Shown in pieces: positions 17,408 to 27,268 of a stretch of DNA of 64,000 nt. How positions within the stretch are numbered: position 1 is the stretch's first letter; the number at the start of each line of letters is the position of its first letter. A program made the position numbers and the translations under genes. The notes under the pieces are model-generated. The model was not told the origin of the DNA, did no database searches, and saw only the letters and a list, made by a program, of their open reading frames with translations. This stretch comes from Rhodanobacteraceae bacterium (GTDB lineage: Bacteria > Pseudomonadota > Gammaproteobacteria > Xanthomonadales > Ahniellaceae): positions 188,161 through 252,160 of the forward strand of contig JADJFT010000007.1 of the NCBI GenBank assembly GCA_016708465.1. Direction: 5' to 3'.

Positions 17408-19621
17408 ATGTTCGACCTAATCGCGATTATCGCCGCCATCGTCTTCGTCATTCTGGTATTGCAGTTGCGTGCGATGTTGGCGATGCCGTTCTTGAAGCAG
17501 ACGGCACGGTGTGTTGCGGGTGACTGGTCACCGTTGCTTGCCGCTGAAGACGTGATCGCGGTGGCGAATCGGGAATGGTCGACGCTGGGTTTTACCGGGC
17601 CGCAGTGGCTATCGATCACGCCACAGCCGATCGCGGCGGCGAATGTACGCGCGATTGCCTGCTGGCGACGTGAGAGCGATGGCACACTGGCATTTCTGGT
17701 GCCGATGTTTCTCGCGGAAACACCGAATCGTTGCATCAGCTATCTGGCGACTCGGCTGGCCGATGGCCGCACCCTCGTCAGTCAACCCAGTGATCCATTT
17801 TTCGCGATTACCGCGACGTCCGAAGAGCCTGCTCAATTGCTTGCACCGGCGCCGATGAAAGACATTCTCGCGGCGCATGCTTTGTTCGTCGCGCGCCACG
17901 GTGTCGCCGCGCCAGATGCGACCAGTGACTCGGTGATCGTGGATCTCGCCGGACGCTGGATGAACACGCGTCGCGAACGGCTGATCCGACGCGGCGATTT
18001 GGTCGAGAGCAGCGATGGCATTGCGCGTCCACGTCTCGGTTTCGCATTGCGCGCATTGCGGGCGTTCTGGTCGCGGCCGAAATGGCCGGCGAATAGCGAG
18101 CCGATTCCGCCTGCGCGACTGACGCAGATCGCGCAGACCAGTGCGCGCATTCGCGAGCGCGCACCGACAGCCGCGATGCAGTGGCTGCTGTTCGTGGTGA
18201 GTGTCGCCTTGTTCATGGTCGTCGGCGGCATCGTCTTTGGGTTGCAGTTCGCCTTGATCCTGCTTGTTGTCATCGCCATTCACGAAGCTGGGCACTACCT
18301 TGCGATGCGCGCCTTTGGGTATCGCAACGTCCAGATGTTGGCGCTACCACTGGTCGGTGGCGTCACCGTCGGGCATGAAACCCATCCGCGCGCCACGCAT
18401 CGGGCGTGGATGTCGCTGATGGGTCCGTTACCGGGCATCGTGATCGGTTGGCTGCTGTTGGTGATCGCGCTCACCCAGCACAGCGAAAATTGGCTGCTGT
18501 ATTCAGCTTGGGTGTTTCTCGCGATCAATTATCTGAACGTCGTGCCGGTGCCGCCGCTGGATGGTGGCCACATCGTTCAGGCGATGCTGCCGGCACGCTG
18601 GTACGGGTTGCGTATCGGATTTTTGGTTCTGGCCTGTCTGATCGGCGCAGGTGTCGCGATCGCGTTCGGGCTGGTCGTGCCGGCGCTGATCGTGCTGCTC
18701 CAGCTCGGCCAGGTCTCTGGCCTGCTGCAGAACCGTCGTGCAATTAAGCGTGTTCTCGCGCACGGCGGTGTGCCGCCAGCGGCCTTGCATGCGCGCAAGC
18801 TGCGCGCCGTGTTTGATGCGCTGGAGCAGGAGATCGGGCCGGCTACACGCTCCCAGCCGCGGATTGCCCAAGCCGAGGACATCGTGCGCAGTCTCGACGT
18901 GGTGCCAATGTCGCGGTCTTCGCGGCTGCTGACGGGTGGCGTCTATGCGGCGTTGTTGGCAGTGCCGCTGGCGGTTTTGGCGATGACGGTTGGTGTGGGC
19001 GGGTTCACCGACCCGTCGCCTGCGGCCACATCGAAGTCACCTGATGAAATTGCGCAGCGGCGGGCGGTGGTATTCAACACGCTCGCCGATGCGGACATCG
19101 ACAGGTTACTGACATCGTTCGAGCGTCCAGTCTGGTGGCAGCGCTGGTTCTTCGGCGCATCGGATTGGGCCGTCGCTGCCGACGAGGCCGCCATTGCTGC
19201 GACCGAGCAGCGCATCGGGCGTGAACTGCCGGACGAGTTGCGGGCGTTCTATCGCCTGCACGACGGCTTCATGCGGATTGATCTTGGCGGTGTCGCGGAG
19301 ATTGTCGCAGTGCCTGAACCAGTGGCGGCAGAAGCGGCGGTGACCGCGCTCGACACGCCATTTGTGGTCGTCAGCGCATCAAATGACGGCGACGTCGCAT
19401 TGCGTCTCGGTTACGACAATCTGCTCGCCTGCTATGCGATTGGCCGGTTGCCGAATCAGGAATTGGCAACGCACCCGCCGTGGCCTGGTTTGCTGTGGTG
19501 CCCGCGCCTGGAGTCGTCGCAGGCGACGATCGTGAATACCCGCACGCGCCACGCCTATCGCGACTTCACCTTGTACTTGCGCGACCACGCTGCTGACCAA
19601 CAGACCCGGCTTGATGATTGA
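17408..19621 (+). CDS. site-2-protease-like M50 metalloprotease fused to a SUKH (SMI1/KNR4) domain
   Basis: A 737-residue membrane protein. After one N-terminal membrane segment and an unassigned region of about 240 residues comes an M50 peptidase core: zinc site HEAGH (292-296) within a membrane segment and the second motif PPLDGGH (382-388; Asp385 the third ligand). Further membrane segments end near residue 530. The C-terminal part (about 590-735) contains AIAATEQRIGRELPDELRAF followed by YRLHDGF, the start of an SMI1/KNR4 (SUKH) domain. M50 proteases cut membrane-embedded anti-sigma factors or signal peptides; SUKH domains bind proteins and include toxin-immunity proteins. No anti-sigma factor or toxin gene is adjacent. 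The fusion is unusual; the SUKH call is moderately sure. Confidence 0.8.
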   Translation: MFDLIAIIAAIVFVILVLQLRAMLAMPFLKQTARCVAGDWSPLLAAEDVIAVANREWSTLGFTGPQWLSITPQPIAAANVRAIACWRRESDGTLAFLVPMFLAETPNRCISYLATRLADGRTLVSQPSDPFFAITATSEEPAQLLAPAPMKDILAAHALFVARHGVAAPDATSDSVIVDLAGRWMNTRRERLIRRGDLVESSDGIARPRLGFALRALRAFWSRPKWPANSEPIPPARLTQIAQTSARIRERAPTAAMQWLLFVVSVALFMVVGGIVFGLQFALILLVVIAIHEAGHYLAMRAFGYRNVQMLALPLVGGVTVGHETHPRATHRAWMSLMGPLPGIVIGWLLLVIALTQHSENWLLYSAWVFLAINYLNVVPVPPLDGGHIVQAMLPARWYGLRIGFLVLACLIGAGVAIAFGLVVPALIVLLQLGQVSGLLQNRRAIKRVLAHGGVPPAALHARKLRAVFDALEQEIGPATRSQPRIAQAEDIVRSLDVVPMSRSSRLLTGGVYAALLAVPLAVLAMTVGVGGFTDPSPAATSKSPDEIAQRRAVVFNTLADADIDRLLTSFERPVWWQRWFFGASDWAVAADEAAIAATEQRIGRELPDELRAFYRLHDGFMRIDLGGVAEIVAVPEPVAAEAAVTALDTPFVVVSASNDGDVALRLGYDNLLACYAIGRLPNQELATHPPWPGLLWCPRLESSQATIVNTRTRHAYRDFTLYLRDHAADQQTRLDD

Positions 19622-19634
19622 TTCCCGTAAACTA

Positions 19635-19658
19635 CGAAGGCGCCCGCAGGCGCCTTCG
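19635..19658. terminator. bidirectional intrinsic terminator
   Basis: Perfect 10-bp stem CGAAGGCGCC/GGCGCCTTCG with a CGCA loop, T-rich on the right (TTTCGTT) and A-rich on the left (GTAAACTA). It sits between the converging M50-SUKH gene and the Calx-beta gene and can serve both. Confidence 0.88.
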
Positions 19659-19680
19659 TTTCGTTCCCATGGCACAGAAA

Positions 19681-21618
19681 TCAGCCGGCGTGGCGCAGGC
19701 TTTTTGCGGCGATTCCGAGCACCAGCAGCGCCAGCAGTGCCAGCATGCGCGGGTCCAGTGTCGGAACAGGCGTGGCAGGTATCACTCGGCCCAAGACCGT
19801 AATTGCGGCGGGTGACGTGTTGTTCGCTGGGTTCGGGTCGATCGTTGTCGATGTGACCGTCGCGCTCGCAGTCAACACTGAATCGGGCGCGGCCGACGGT
19901 GCAATCGTTGCTGTCGCGAGGATCGACGTAGTGCCTACAGGCAGCGAATTGAAGACCGTGAAGCAGGTGATCGTGCCTGAATTTCCGATGGGCGGAGCGG
20001 AGCACATCAGGCCGCCGCCGTTCAGGCTCTGAAACTGAAGCCCTGTCGGCAATTGCAAGTAGAAAAATGGGGTGTAAGCGGTGCTCGGCCCACTATTGGT
20101 CACCGTCATCGTGAAGGTCACGGTGTCGCCCGGAAAGCCCGAGTCAGGTGTCGCCACGAGTTGCGTACTCACGTCCGCCGCATCGTCGTCGTTCCAGATT
20201 TGTCCTACCCCCTGAGCGTCAGAAAGCGATGCCTGGCTCGGATTGCTCAGGTTGACGAAGAAGGTCTCATCTGGCTCGTAGGTCATGTCGCCATTGACCG
20301 GAACCAAGATTGTCTGGTGGGTTTGACCGGGAGAAAAAGAGAGCGTACCGGCCGTGGCTACGAAGTCATTGTCGGCCACAGTTGCGGTGCCATCGGCAGT
20401 GGCGTAATCCACCGTGACGGTCAAGCTTGACGCAGCATTGAGATCAACGTTGAATTGCGCGTTTGTGGTCCCGGAAGAACCCTCCATGAGGCTGGCGTTG
20501 CCGATCGACAGCGTTGGTTCGGAATCGTCGTTCTGAATGCTGCCCTGACCTTGGGCGCTACTCGGCGTGGCACCGATGATGTTGCTGACGTTGACCAGAA
20601 AATCCTCGTTTTGTTCGAACATGGTGTCGCCATTCACGAGGACATCGAAGGTGTAGGTCGAGCTGTTCATTGGAATGGTTTGGCTGGGCAACGACTTCGC
20701 AATGTAGTCGGACGAGGCCAGCGCGCTGTCGTCCGCGGTCGCGATATCGAAGGTGACGCCGCCGGTCGGTGCCGGTGCATCCAGGCTGACCGTGAAGGTA
20801 TACGTCGTTGTACCGCCGTTGCCTTCGCTCTGGGTCACATCGTTGATCGTCAGGTTGGGCGGCGAAATCAGGGTGATTGTCGTGCCCGCCGTCGCAGCCG
20901 CGGTGGCCCACGTGCGCACTGTGGGCCAACTGCCGCTTGCAACATTCAACGCGCCGGTGGCATGCGTCGGCGTGCCGTTCGCGGGTTCCAGCGCGATAAA
21001 GCTGGTGGTCTGCAGCTTGCCGCCGCTGTAGCGATCGTTTACCGGTAGTTCGTAGCCCGCTGACCCGCCGGTGACGACTGCCGTGCCAGTGCCAGTTCCG
21101 TAGAAGATCGCATCGACCGGTACCGTGCTGCTGGTCAGGCTGGCGACGGCGACATCGAATAGGCCAATGCTGTCGGCATTGCCACCGCCATTGCCGAGTA
21201 CCCCTGTCGCGTTGGCATTGCCGATCGTGCCATCGCCCGCAGTCGTCCCGGTGTTGATGGTCCGCAGCTTGGTGCCAGTCGGCACCATGGAAGATCCGCC
21301 GACATAGACCACATCGCCAGCAACAACGCTCCCGGATGTGATCGCGAAGGCGTAGGTCAAGCCGGCGCCGGCACGCCAACCGTTGGCCGTCGCGGTGCCG
21401 TTGTTCGAGAACACCACGGTGTAGGGCGTCACCGTGAAGTCGATCGTACGGGTTGCGACCAGTTCGACGTATTCAAACGGGGAGTCGGTACCGGATGGAT
21501 TCGCCAAATATTCCGAAATCACCATTCCGGGGGATTGTGCGAAAGCAGGCAGGGCGGCGAATACGGCGGCCAGCACGGCGGCAGCGCGTGCGAGTCGGGA
21601 GATCATGATCGAAGGCAT
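19681..21618 (-). CDS. secreted multidomain protein with Calx-beta and DUF11-like repeats and IPTL-CTERM-like tail
   Basis: A 645-residue exported protein. Signal peptide ends at PAFAQ. Residues about 30-240 look like a lamin-tail-type domain ([30 protein letters not shown]). Two Calx-beta domains follow ([20 protein letters not shown] with [10 protein letters not shown]; then [12 protein letters not shown] with [12 protein letters not shown] and [11 protein letters not shown]), then a DUF11-like adhesion repeat ([14 protein letters not shown]). The tail [20 protein letters not shown], then AAKSLRHAG, has the Pro-Thr motif, hydrophobic segment and basic end of an IPTL/PEP-CTERM-like sorting signal. 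Probably a cell-surface or released protein. It is divergent from kynA. Confidence 0.85.
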   Translation of the reverse strand: MPSIMISRLARAAAVLAAVFAALPAFAQSPGMVISEYLANPSGTDSPFEYVELVATRTIDFTVTPYTVVFSNNGTATANGWRAGAGLTYAFAITSGSVVAGDVVYVGGSSMVPTGTKLRTINTGTTAGDGTIGNANATGVLGNGGGNADSIGLFDVAVASLTSSTVPVDAIFYGTGTGTAVVTGGSAGYELPVNDRYSGGKLQTTSFIALEPANGTPTHATGALNVASGSWPTVRTWATAAATAGTTITLISPPNLTINDVTQSEGNGGTTTYTFTVSLDAPAPTGGVTFDIATADDSALASSDYIAKSLPSQTIPMNSSTYTFDVLVNGDTMFEQNEDFLVNVSNIIGATPSSAQGQGSIQNDDSEPTLSIGNASLMEGSSGTTNAQFNVDLNAASSLTVTVDYATADGTATVADNDFVATAGTLSFSPGQTHQTILVPVNGDMTYEPDETFFVNLSNPSQASLSDAQGVGQIWNDDDAADVSTQLVATPDSGFPGDTVTFTMTVTNSGPSTAYTPFFYLQLPTGLQFQSLNGGGLMCSAPPIGNSGTITCFTVFNSLPVGTTSILATATIAPSAAPDSVLTASATVTSTTIDPNPANNTSPAAITVLGRVIPATPVPTLDPRMLALLALLVLGIAAKSLRHAG

Positions 21619-21629
21619 GGCGGAATCTG

Positions 21630-21641
21630 CTCGCTAGCGAG
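21630..21641. promoter_or_regulatory. 12-bp perfect palindrome in a divergent intergenic region
   Basis: CTCGCTAGCGAG lies 12 bases upstream of the Calx-beta gene start and about 80 bases upstream of kynA. Its position suggests an operator, but a chance palindrome cannot be excluded. Confidence 0.3.
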
Positions 21642-21722
21642 GATTGGGCCGACCAGTGTACTGATTTGCCGGGATGGTTTCTGGCGCCGCTAGACTGCGT
21701 CGCCTTGGTCTGGGGAAATCTG

Positions 21723-22571
21723 ATGGAAATCAACAAGCGCGCACTTGAGGCGGGCATCCACACTGACTTGCGCAGCCGTCTCACCTACAACGGCTATCTC
21801 GATCTGGCGACACTGCTGTCGGCGCAGAAGCCACTATCGAATCCAGTGCACCATGACGAGATGCTGTTCATCGTCCAGCATCAGGTCGCTGAGTTGTGGA
21901 TGAAGTTGATGATCCACGAGTTGCGTGCGGCGGCGACCTGTCTGGCGATGGATAACCTCGATCCAGTCCAGAAAATCTTGGCGCGGGTGAAGTCAATCCA
22001 GAAGCAATTGATCGAGATGTGGTCGGTGCTGGAGACGCTAACGCCGAGCGAATATCTGGAATTTCGTCATGTGCTCGGCCCGGCCTCGGGCTTCCAGTCG
22101 CTGCAATACCGCACCATCGAGTTTCTGCTGGGCAACAAGAATGTCGACATGCTCAAAGTGTTTGCCTATGACGAGACCGCTGCGCGTGGCCTGCGTGCGG
22201 TGCTTGAAGCGCCGAGCTTGTACGACGAATTCCTGCGCCATTTGGCGCGACGCGGCCACGCGGTGCCGAAGTCCTGCATCGAACGTGATTGGTCCGAGCC
22301 ATACCAGCGGCATCCGGATTTAGTGGCGGTATTCAAGCTGATCTATGAGGATGCCGACGCGCATTGGGAGGCCTATCACCTGTGCGAGCTGCTGGTCGAC
22401 GTCGAAGTGCAGTTCCAGCACTGGCGCTTTCGGCATATGAAGACCGTCGAACGCGTGATCGGCTACAAGCGCGGCACCGGCGGTTCGTCCGGGGTCGGTT
22501 TCCTGAAGAAGGCGCTCGAACTGACCTTCTTCCCGGAACTGTTCGATGTCCGTTCGGTGCTGGGCGCGTGA
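21723..22571 (+). CDS. kynA: tryptophan 2,3-dioxygenase
   Basis: Heme enzyme opening the indole ring of tryptophan to N-formylkynurenine, first step of the kynurenine pathway. The 282-residue protein has [53 protein letters not shown] (substrate and heme contacts) and the C-terminal [20 protein letters not shown], where the His is the proximal heme ligand region. ATG 21723 is preceded by GGGGAAATCTG. No kynB or kynU is in the window, so the rest of the pathway lies elsewhere. Confidence 0.95.
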   Translation: MEINKRALEAGIHTDLRSRLTYNGYLDLATLLSAQKPLSNPVHHDEMLFIVQHQVAELWMKLMIHELRAAATCLAMDNLDPVQKILARVKSIQKQLIEMWSVLETLTPSEYLEFRHVLGPASGFQSLQYRTIEFLLGNKNVDMLKVFAYDETAARGLRAVLEAPSLYDEFLRHLARRGHAVPKSCIERDWSEPYQRHPDLVAVFKLIYEDADAHWEAYHLCELLVDVEVQFQHWRFRHMKTVERVIGYKRGTGGSSGVGFLKKALELTFFPELFDVRSVLGA

Positions 22572-22614
22572 CGCGAACGCGCGTTCGATTGTTGCGGCGC
22601 AGCACGATAAGCGT

Positions 22615-22643
22615 TTGACGCATCGCGCACGCGCCGCTAAATC
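22615..22643 (+). promoter_or_regulatory. candidate sigma-70 promoter for the POT transporter
   Basis: TTGACG (22615-22620), 17-base spacer, TAAATC (22638-22643), about 80 bases before the transporter start. The -35 is strong, the -10 weak. A 14-bp perfect palindrome CGAACGCGCGTTCG lies at 22574-22587, between the kynA stop and this promoter. Confidence 0.35.
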
Positions 22644-22723
22644 TTCCGCACTTTTTTGCCCGACGGATTCGGGTACGGCCGTGCACGGCGTCCGTCGTGT
22701 CGTATCAGTTTGAGGAGAAGATA

Positions 22724-24223
22724 ATGAGTGGAGCAAGCCTGCCGAACCAGTCGGCACCGCCGGAATTCGGCCAGTTGATGGGCCATCCGCGGCCGCTGTG
22801 GATGCTGTTCATGGCGGAATTCTGGGAGCGCTTCGCGTTCTACGGCATCCGTTGGGCGTTGGTGCTGTACATCGTTGCCCAGTTTCACGGCGGCGATCCC
22901 TCGGGTCAGCAGTCGGCCGGCTTGATCTACGGCTCCTACCTCGCACTCGTCTACGCTGGCGCAATCTTCGGCGGGCTCGTTGCTGACAAGTTCCTTGGCT
23001 ATCAGCGTTCGATTCTGGTCGGCGCAGTCATCATGGCGGCCGGCCTGTTCATGATCTCGGTACCGAGCGAGGCCGTGTTCAAGCTCGGTCTCGCAACCAT
23101 CGTCGTCGGTAACGGCCTGATCAAGCCGATCATCTCGACGTTGGTCGGCAAGATCTATTCTGCCGGCGACGAACGCCGTGATTCTGGTTTCACCATCTTC
23201 TACATGGGCATCAACCTTGGCGCGATGATCTCGCCGCTGCTGACTCAAATTCTGGCGCAGAAGATCTTTGGCGATGACAGCATGCCGGCGTACAAAATGG
23301 TATTTATCGCTGCCGGGATCGGCATGCTGATCTCGCTTGTCTGGTTCTGGTTCGGTCGCGGTCAGCTCAAGGGTGTGGGCGAAGCGCCAGAGGGTGCGAG
23401 TGGACTCGGTCGTGTCGTTGCCGTATTCCTCGGCGCCGCCGCTGCCGTTCCGGTCGTCTACTATCTGCTTGCGATCGGCGCCGAGAAGCTGCAGGTCGTG
23501 TTGACGGTGATGTTCGTGCTGCTCGCCGTGATGCTTGTCGTCGAGGGCGTCAAGAATGGTGCGGTCGCGCGCGACAAGGTCATCGCGATGTTGATCATCT
23601 TCGCCTTCAACATCCTGTTCTGGATGTTCTTCGAGCAGGCCGGCAGTTCTTTCACCTTCCTCGCCGATCAGATCGTGAATCGCGACCTCGGCTTCATGAC
23701 CTTCCCAACCGCGTGGTTCCAGAGCGTGAATTCGGTAGCGATCATTGTGCTCGCCCCAATCATTGCCTGGGCCTGGATCAAGATGGGCTCGTGGAATCCG
23801 TCAATTCCACGCAAGTTCGGGCTCGGCATTCTCTTCAACGGCCTGGCATTCCTGTTGCTGATGTTCGCGCTGTCGTCGCTGGTCGATCCGGCGACGCTGA
23901 AGATTCCGTTCTGGACGTTGATCGCCGTTTACTGGATCCAGTCGATTGGCGAGCTTTGCTTGTCGCCGATCGGCCTGTCGATGGTGACCAAGCTGGCACC
24001 GCTGCGCCTGGTCGGATTCGGTATGGGTGGCTGGTTCTTGTCGACCGGAATTGGCAACAACCTGTCCGGGTTGTTCGCCAGTCACGCCAGCGGCGAAGGC
24101 GGCATGACCGTCGCCTCTGCACAGGCTGCATACGAGCAGGGCTTTTGGATTCTTTTGATCGGCGGCGTGTTGTTGTTCCTGCTTGCGCCGTTGATCCAAA
24201 AACTGATGCACGGCGTCAAGTAA
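22724..24223 (+). CDS. POT (PTR2) family proton-dependent oligopeptide transporter
   Basis: Imports di- and tripeptides with protons across the inner membrane. The 499-residue protein has the MFS fold with about 14 membrane segments and the POT signatures EFWERFAFYGIRWALVLYI (the ExxER motif) and FTIFYMGINLGAMISPLLT, plus FFEQAGSSFTFLAD and QSIGELCLSPIGLSM. ATG 22724 follows GAGGAGAAGATA. It stands between kynA and the tyrosine catabolic operon, so peptide uptake may feed amino acid degradation (inference). Confidence 0.93.
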   Translation: MSGASLPNQSAPPEFGQLMGHPRPLWMLFMAEFWERFAFYGIRWALVLYIVAQFHGGDPSGQQSAGLIYGSYLALVYAGAIFGGLVADKFLGYQRSILVGAVIMAAGLFMISVPSEAVFKLGLATIVVGNGLIKPIISTLVGKIYSAGDERRDSGFTIFYMGINLGAMISPLLTQILAQKIFGDDSMPAYKMVFIAAGIGMLISLVWFWFGRGQLKGVGEAPEGASGLGRVVAVFLGAAAAVPVVYYLLAIGAEKLQVVLTVMFVLLAVMLVVEGVKNGAVARDKVIAMLIIFAFNILFWMFFEQAGSSFTFLADQIVNRDLGFMTFPTAWFQSVNSVAIIVLAPIIAWAWIKMGSWNPSIPRKFGLGILFNGLAFLLLMFALSSLVDPATLKIPFWTLIAVYWIQSIGELCLSPIGLSMVTKLAPLRLVGFGMGGWFLSTGIGNNLSGLFASHASGEGGMTVASAQAAYEQGFWILLIGGVLLFLLAPLIQKLMHGVK

Positions 24224-24242
24224 GTGCCACGAGGAACAGGGG

Positions 24243-24274
24243 ACGACAACGGCGGCTTCGGTCGCCGTTGTCGT
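24243..24274. terminator. bidirectional intrinsic terminator
   Basis: 12-bp stem ACGACAACGGCG/CGCCGTTGTCGT with loop GCTTCGGT, followed by TT, between the converging transporter gene and marR (it touches the marR stop). Confidence 0.75.
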
Positions 24275-24275
24275 T

Positions 24276-24752
24276 TCAGCGGCCAGCGTTGGCCGCTGCC
24301 GCGCGCATCAGAGCGTCGTGGCCGGCAGCGACGAGTTTGTCCAGAATACGTTCCAACGCGGCGCGTTCGACCTCGTCCAGCACCGCCAGCAGTTCGCGCT
24401 CGTAGCGCAATGCCAGCGGTGCCACTTCGTCATAGACCTTGCGGCCCTTTGCCGACAGCGCCAACACCGAGCGGCGCTTGTCCTCAGCGTGTGTACTACG
24501 ACGAATGCGACCGGACTTCAGCAGCGCGTTCACCGCGCGGCTGACCGCGACCTTGTCCATTGCCGTGCGTTCGGCGACTTGCATCGCCGACAACCCGGCG
24601 TAGCGGCCGAGCACAGCAAGCACGCGCCATTCGGTGACGGCGAGCCCGAAGCGCTCGCCGTAGTCGCGCGCGATCGCTTGGCTGATGGTGTTCGTCAGCA
24701 CCGATAACCGGTAGGGCAGGAAGCGTTCGAGGTCGAGGGCTGAATTGGCCAT
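24276..24752 (-). CDS. MarR family transcriptional regulator
   Basis: A 158-residue winged-helix repressor: LGRYAGLSAMQVAERTAMDK followed by VAVSRAVNALLKSGRIRRS is the HTH, and DKRRSVLALSAKGRK the wing. It is divergent from hppD, whose promoter contains inverted repeats 27-48 bases upstream of the marR start codon, so it probably controls both the tyrosine operon and itself. MarR proteins usually respond to small phenolic ligands; a tyrosine catabolite such as homogentisate is a reasonable but unproven effector. Confidence 0.9.
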   Translation of the reverse strand: MANSALDLERFLPYRLSVLTNTISQAIARDYGERFGLAVTEWRVLAVLGRYAGLSAMQVAERTAMDKVAVSRAVNALLKSGRIRRSTHAEDKRRSVLALSAKGRKVYDEVAPLALRYERELLAVLDEVERAALERILDKLVAAGHDALMRAAAANAGR

Positions 24753-24776
24753 GCGTGCGCGTATGGTGGTTTGTCC

Positions 24777-24805
24777 TTGAAACTAGTTTCACATGAAACT
24801 AAAAT
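24777..24805 (+). promoter_or_regulatory. hppD promoter overlapped by inverted-repeat operator
   Basis: TTGAAA (24777-24782), 17-base spacer, TAAAAT (24800-24805): a near-consensus sigma-70 promoter 52 bases before the hppD start. The spacer is filled by inverted repeats: perfect palindrome GAAACTAGTTTC (24779-24790) and, sharing its right half, AGTTTCA-CA-TGAAACT (24785-24800). Three half-sites of GAAACT type in 22 bp would let a dimeric MarR protein block RNA polymerase directly. Confidence 0.75.
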
Positions 24806-24857
24806 GCCTGCTAGCCGCAGCGAATGCCTGCGTTCCCACGTCAGCCGGAGCATTGCC

Positions 24858-25952
24858 ATGAGCGCACAGCCCAAGTCGTCCGCGGACCTCATTACCTTCG
24901 CCAATCCGATGGGGATCGACGGTTTCGAGTTTGTCGAGTTCGCCGCCCCAGTCGCTCAAAGTCAGATGTTGCACGACTACTTCAAGCGTCTCGGTTTTTC
25001 CGCGGTCGCCCGACACAAGACGCGGCCGATCACGACCTATCGTCAGGGCGATTGCACCTTCCTGATCAATGAAGACCCGGATTCGTTCGCGGCCGACTTC
25101 GCCGCCGAACATGGCCCCAGCGCATGCGGTTTCGCGATTCGTGTGAACAAGCTTGCCGAGTGGGCGCGGATGCAGGCGCTGAAGAATGGTGCTGAGCAGA
25201 TCGGCCCACGTGAGTTGACCAAGGCGGTCGCAGCGCCAGTGATCAAAGGCATCGGTGGCTGCATGCTCTATATCGTTGATCGTTACGACGACAAGGGCAC
25301 CATCCACGATCCGGACTACGAATGGTTGCCCGGTGCGGAAATGATGCCCAAGGGTTTCGGTCTCACCTTCATCGACCATCTGACCCACAACCTCTACGCC
25401 GGCAACATGGCGAAGTGGGCGGATTACTACGAGCGCTTGTTCAACTTCCGCGAGATCCGCTACTTCGATATCAAGGGCGCAAAGACCGGCCTGGTGTCGA
25501 AAGCGATGACCGCGCCGGACGGCATGGTCCGCATTCCGTTGAACGAGTCGCATGATCCGAAGTCGCAGATCAACGAATACCTGAACCAGTATCACGGCGA
25601 GGGTATCCAACATATTGCCTGCTTTACCGACGACATCTACACCACGGTAGAAGCCATGCGTTCTGGTGGTATCGAGTTTCTGGATACGCCGGATACCTAT
25701 TTCGACGTCGTCGATGAGCGCATTCCGAATCACGGCGAAGACCTTGCGCGGCTGCGCGAGAACAAGATCTTGATCGACGCCGATCCTGAAACCAAGCAAC
25801 GCAAGTTGTTGCAGATCTTCACTCAGAACGCAGTCGGTCCGATCTTCTTCGAGATCATTCAGCGCAAGGGCAACGAAGGTTTTGGCGAAGGCAATTTCCA
25901 GGCCCTGTTCGAGTCGATCGAACGCGACCAAATGCGCCGCGGAGTGTTGTGA
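24858..25952 (+). CDS. hppD: 4-hydroxyphenylpyruvate dioxygenase
   Basis: Non-heme iron enzyme converting 4-hydroxyphenylpyruvate to homogentisate, second step of tyrosine degradation. The 364-residue protein has two VOC-type halves: N-terminal [18 protein letters not shown] and C-terminal [20 protein letters not shown] (first iron His), [15 protein letters not shown] (second His) and [20 protein letters not shown] (Glu ligand). ATG 24858 follows CCGGAG; an in-frame start before the promoter region is rejected. One base separates its stop from hmgA. Confidence 0.96.
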   Translation: MSAQPKSSADLITFANPMGIDGFEFVEFAAPVAQSQMLHDYFKRLGFSAVARHKTRPITTYRQGDCTFLINEDPDSFAADFAAEHGPSACGFAIRVNKLAEWARMQALKNGAEQIGPRELTKAVAAPVIKGIGGCMLYIVDRYDDKGTIHDPDYEWLPGAEMMPKGFGLTFIDHLTHNLYAGNMAKWADYYERLFNFREIRYFDIKGAKTGLVSKAMTAPDGMVRIPLNESHDPKSQINEYLNQYHGEGIQHIACFTDDIYTTVEAMRSGGIEFLDTPDTYFDVVDERIPNHGEDLARLRENKILIDADPETKQRKLLQIFTQNAVGPIFFEIIQRKGNEGFGEGNFQALFESIERDQMRRGVL

Positions 25953-25953
25953 C

Positions 25954-27246
25954 ATGAGCCTGCGCTATCAGTCCGGCTTCGGGAATGAATTCGCAACCGA
26001 GGCGATTCCCGGCACCTTGCCGGTCGGACGTAATTCGCCGCAACGCGTGGCGCACGGGCTGTATGCCGAACAAATTTCCGGCACTGCGTTCACCATGCCG
26101 CGGCATGTGAACTTGCGCTCGTGGATGTATCGCATCCGCCCAGGATCGATGCATCAGCACTTCGAACCGATATCGGAAGGCACGTTCCACAATCGTTTCG
26201 ACGAACAGGCTGCAGATCCGAATCCGTTGCGCTGGTCGCCGTGTCCGATTCCGTCGCAGCGCACCGATTTCGTTGCCGGTCTGTACACCATGGCTGGCAA
26301 TGGCTCGCCGGCAGCAATGGCCGGTATCGGCATGCATGTCTATGCTGCGAATGCGTCGATGATCGATCGATTCTTCGTCAATGCCGATGGCGAGATGCTG
26401 ATTGTGTTGCAGCAAGGTCGTCTGCGCTTCGTCACCGAAATGGGTGTGATCGACGCGGCACCGCTGGAAATCGTGGTGATTCCGCGCGGAATTCGTTTCC
26501 GTGTCGAACTGATCGACGGTGATGCGCGTGGCTACGTCGCCGAGAATTTCGGGCATGCCTTGCGCCTCCCGGATCTTGGGCCGATCGGGTCGAATGGTCT
26601 TGCCAATCCGCGTGATTTTCTGGCACCGGTAGCCGCTTACGAAGACCGAGAGGGTGATTTCGAACTCGTCCACAAGTTCCAGGGCCGGCTGTGGTCGGCG
26701 CGCATCGGACATTCGCCTTGCGACGTCGTCGGCTGGCACGGCAACTACGCGCCGTACAAATACGATCTGCGCCGCTTCAACACCATCGGTTCGATCAGCT
26801 TCGACCATCCCGATCCGTCGATTTTCACCGTGCTGACCAGTCCGAGTGCTGTGCCCGGCACAGCGAACATGGATTTCGCGATTTTTCCGCCGCGAATTCT
26901 GGCGATGCAGGACACCTTCCGGCCGCCATGGTTCCATCGCAACATCGCGAGCGAATTCATGGGACTGATCGAAGGCGTCTATGACGCCAAGGCCGATGGC
27001 TTTGCACCTGGCGGCGCGTCATTGCACACCTGCATGACCGGGCACGGCCCGGATGCCACCACCTTTGAGAAGGCGAGCGTCGCCGATCTCTCGAAACCGG
27101 ATTACATCGTCGACACCATGGCCTTCATGTTCGAAACCAGTCTGGTCATTACGCCGACGGCGCAGGCGCTTGCTGCCGCCCATCGGCAACGCGACTATGC
27201 GCAGTGCTGGCAGGGGTTGAAGAAACATTTCGTCGCGCCACACTGA
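25954..27246 (+). CDS. hmgA: homogentisate 1,2-dioxygenase
   Basis: Iron enzyme cleaving homogentisate to maleylacetoacetate. The 430-residue length and motifs are standard: [19 protein letters not shown] at the N-terminus, [34 protein letters not shown], and the metal region [18 protein letters not shown] to [23 protein letters not shown] 25954 is one base after the hppD stop. Second gene of the tyrosine operon. Confidence 0.97.
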   Translation: MSLRYQSGFGNEFATEAIPGTLPVGRNSPQRVAHGLYAEQISGTAFTMPRHVNLRSWMYRIRPGSMHQHFEPISEGTFHNRFDEQAADPNPLRWSPCPIPSQRTDFVAGLYTMAGNGSPAAMAGIGMHVYAANASMIDRFFVNADGEMLIVLQQGRLRFVTEMGVIDAAPLEIVVIPRGIRFRVELIDGDARGYVAENFGHALRLPDLGPIGSNGLANPRDFLAPVAAYEDREGDFELVHKFQGRLWSARIGHSPCDVVGWHGNYAPYKYDLRRFNTIGSISFDHPDPSIFTVLTSPSAVPGTANMDFAIFPPRILAMQDTFRPPWFHRNIASEFMGLIEGVYDAKADGFAPGGASLHTCMTGHGPDATTFEKASVADLSKPDYIVDTMAFMFETSLVITPTAQALAAAHRQRDYAQCWQGLKKHFVAPH

Positions 27247-27268
27247 GCGCGCTGCATCCGGAGTACGA

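Noticed and set aside
24789..25955. Minus-strand open frame of about 388 codons opposite hppD
   Set aside because: Exactly antisense to a well-conserved enzyme; no family features.
25855..26937. Minus-strand open frame of about 360 codons opposite hmgA
   Set aside because: Shadow of hmgA; no motif and no ribosome site.
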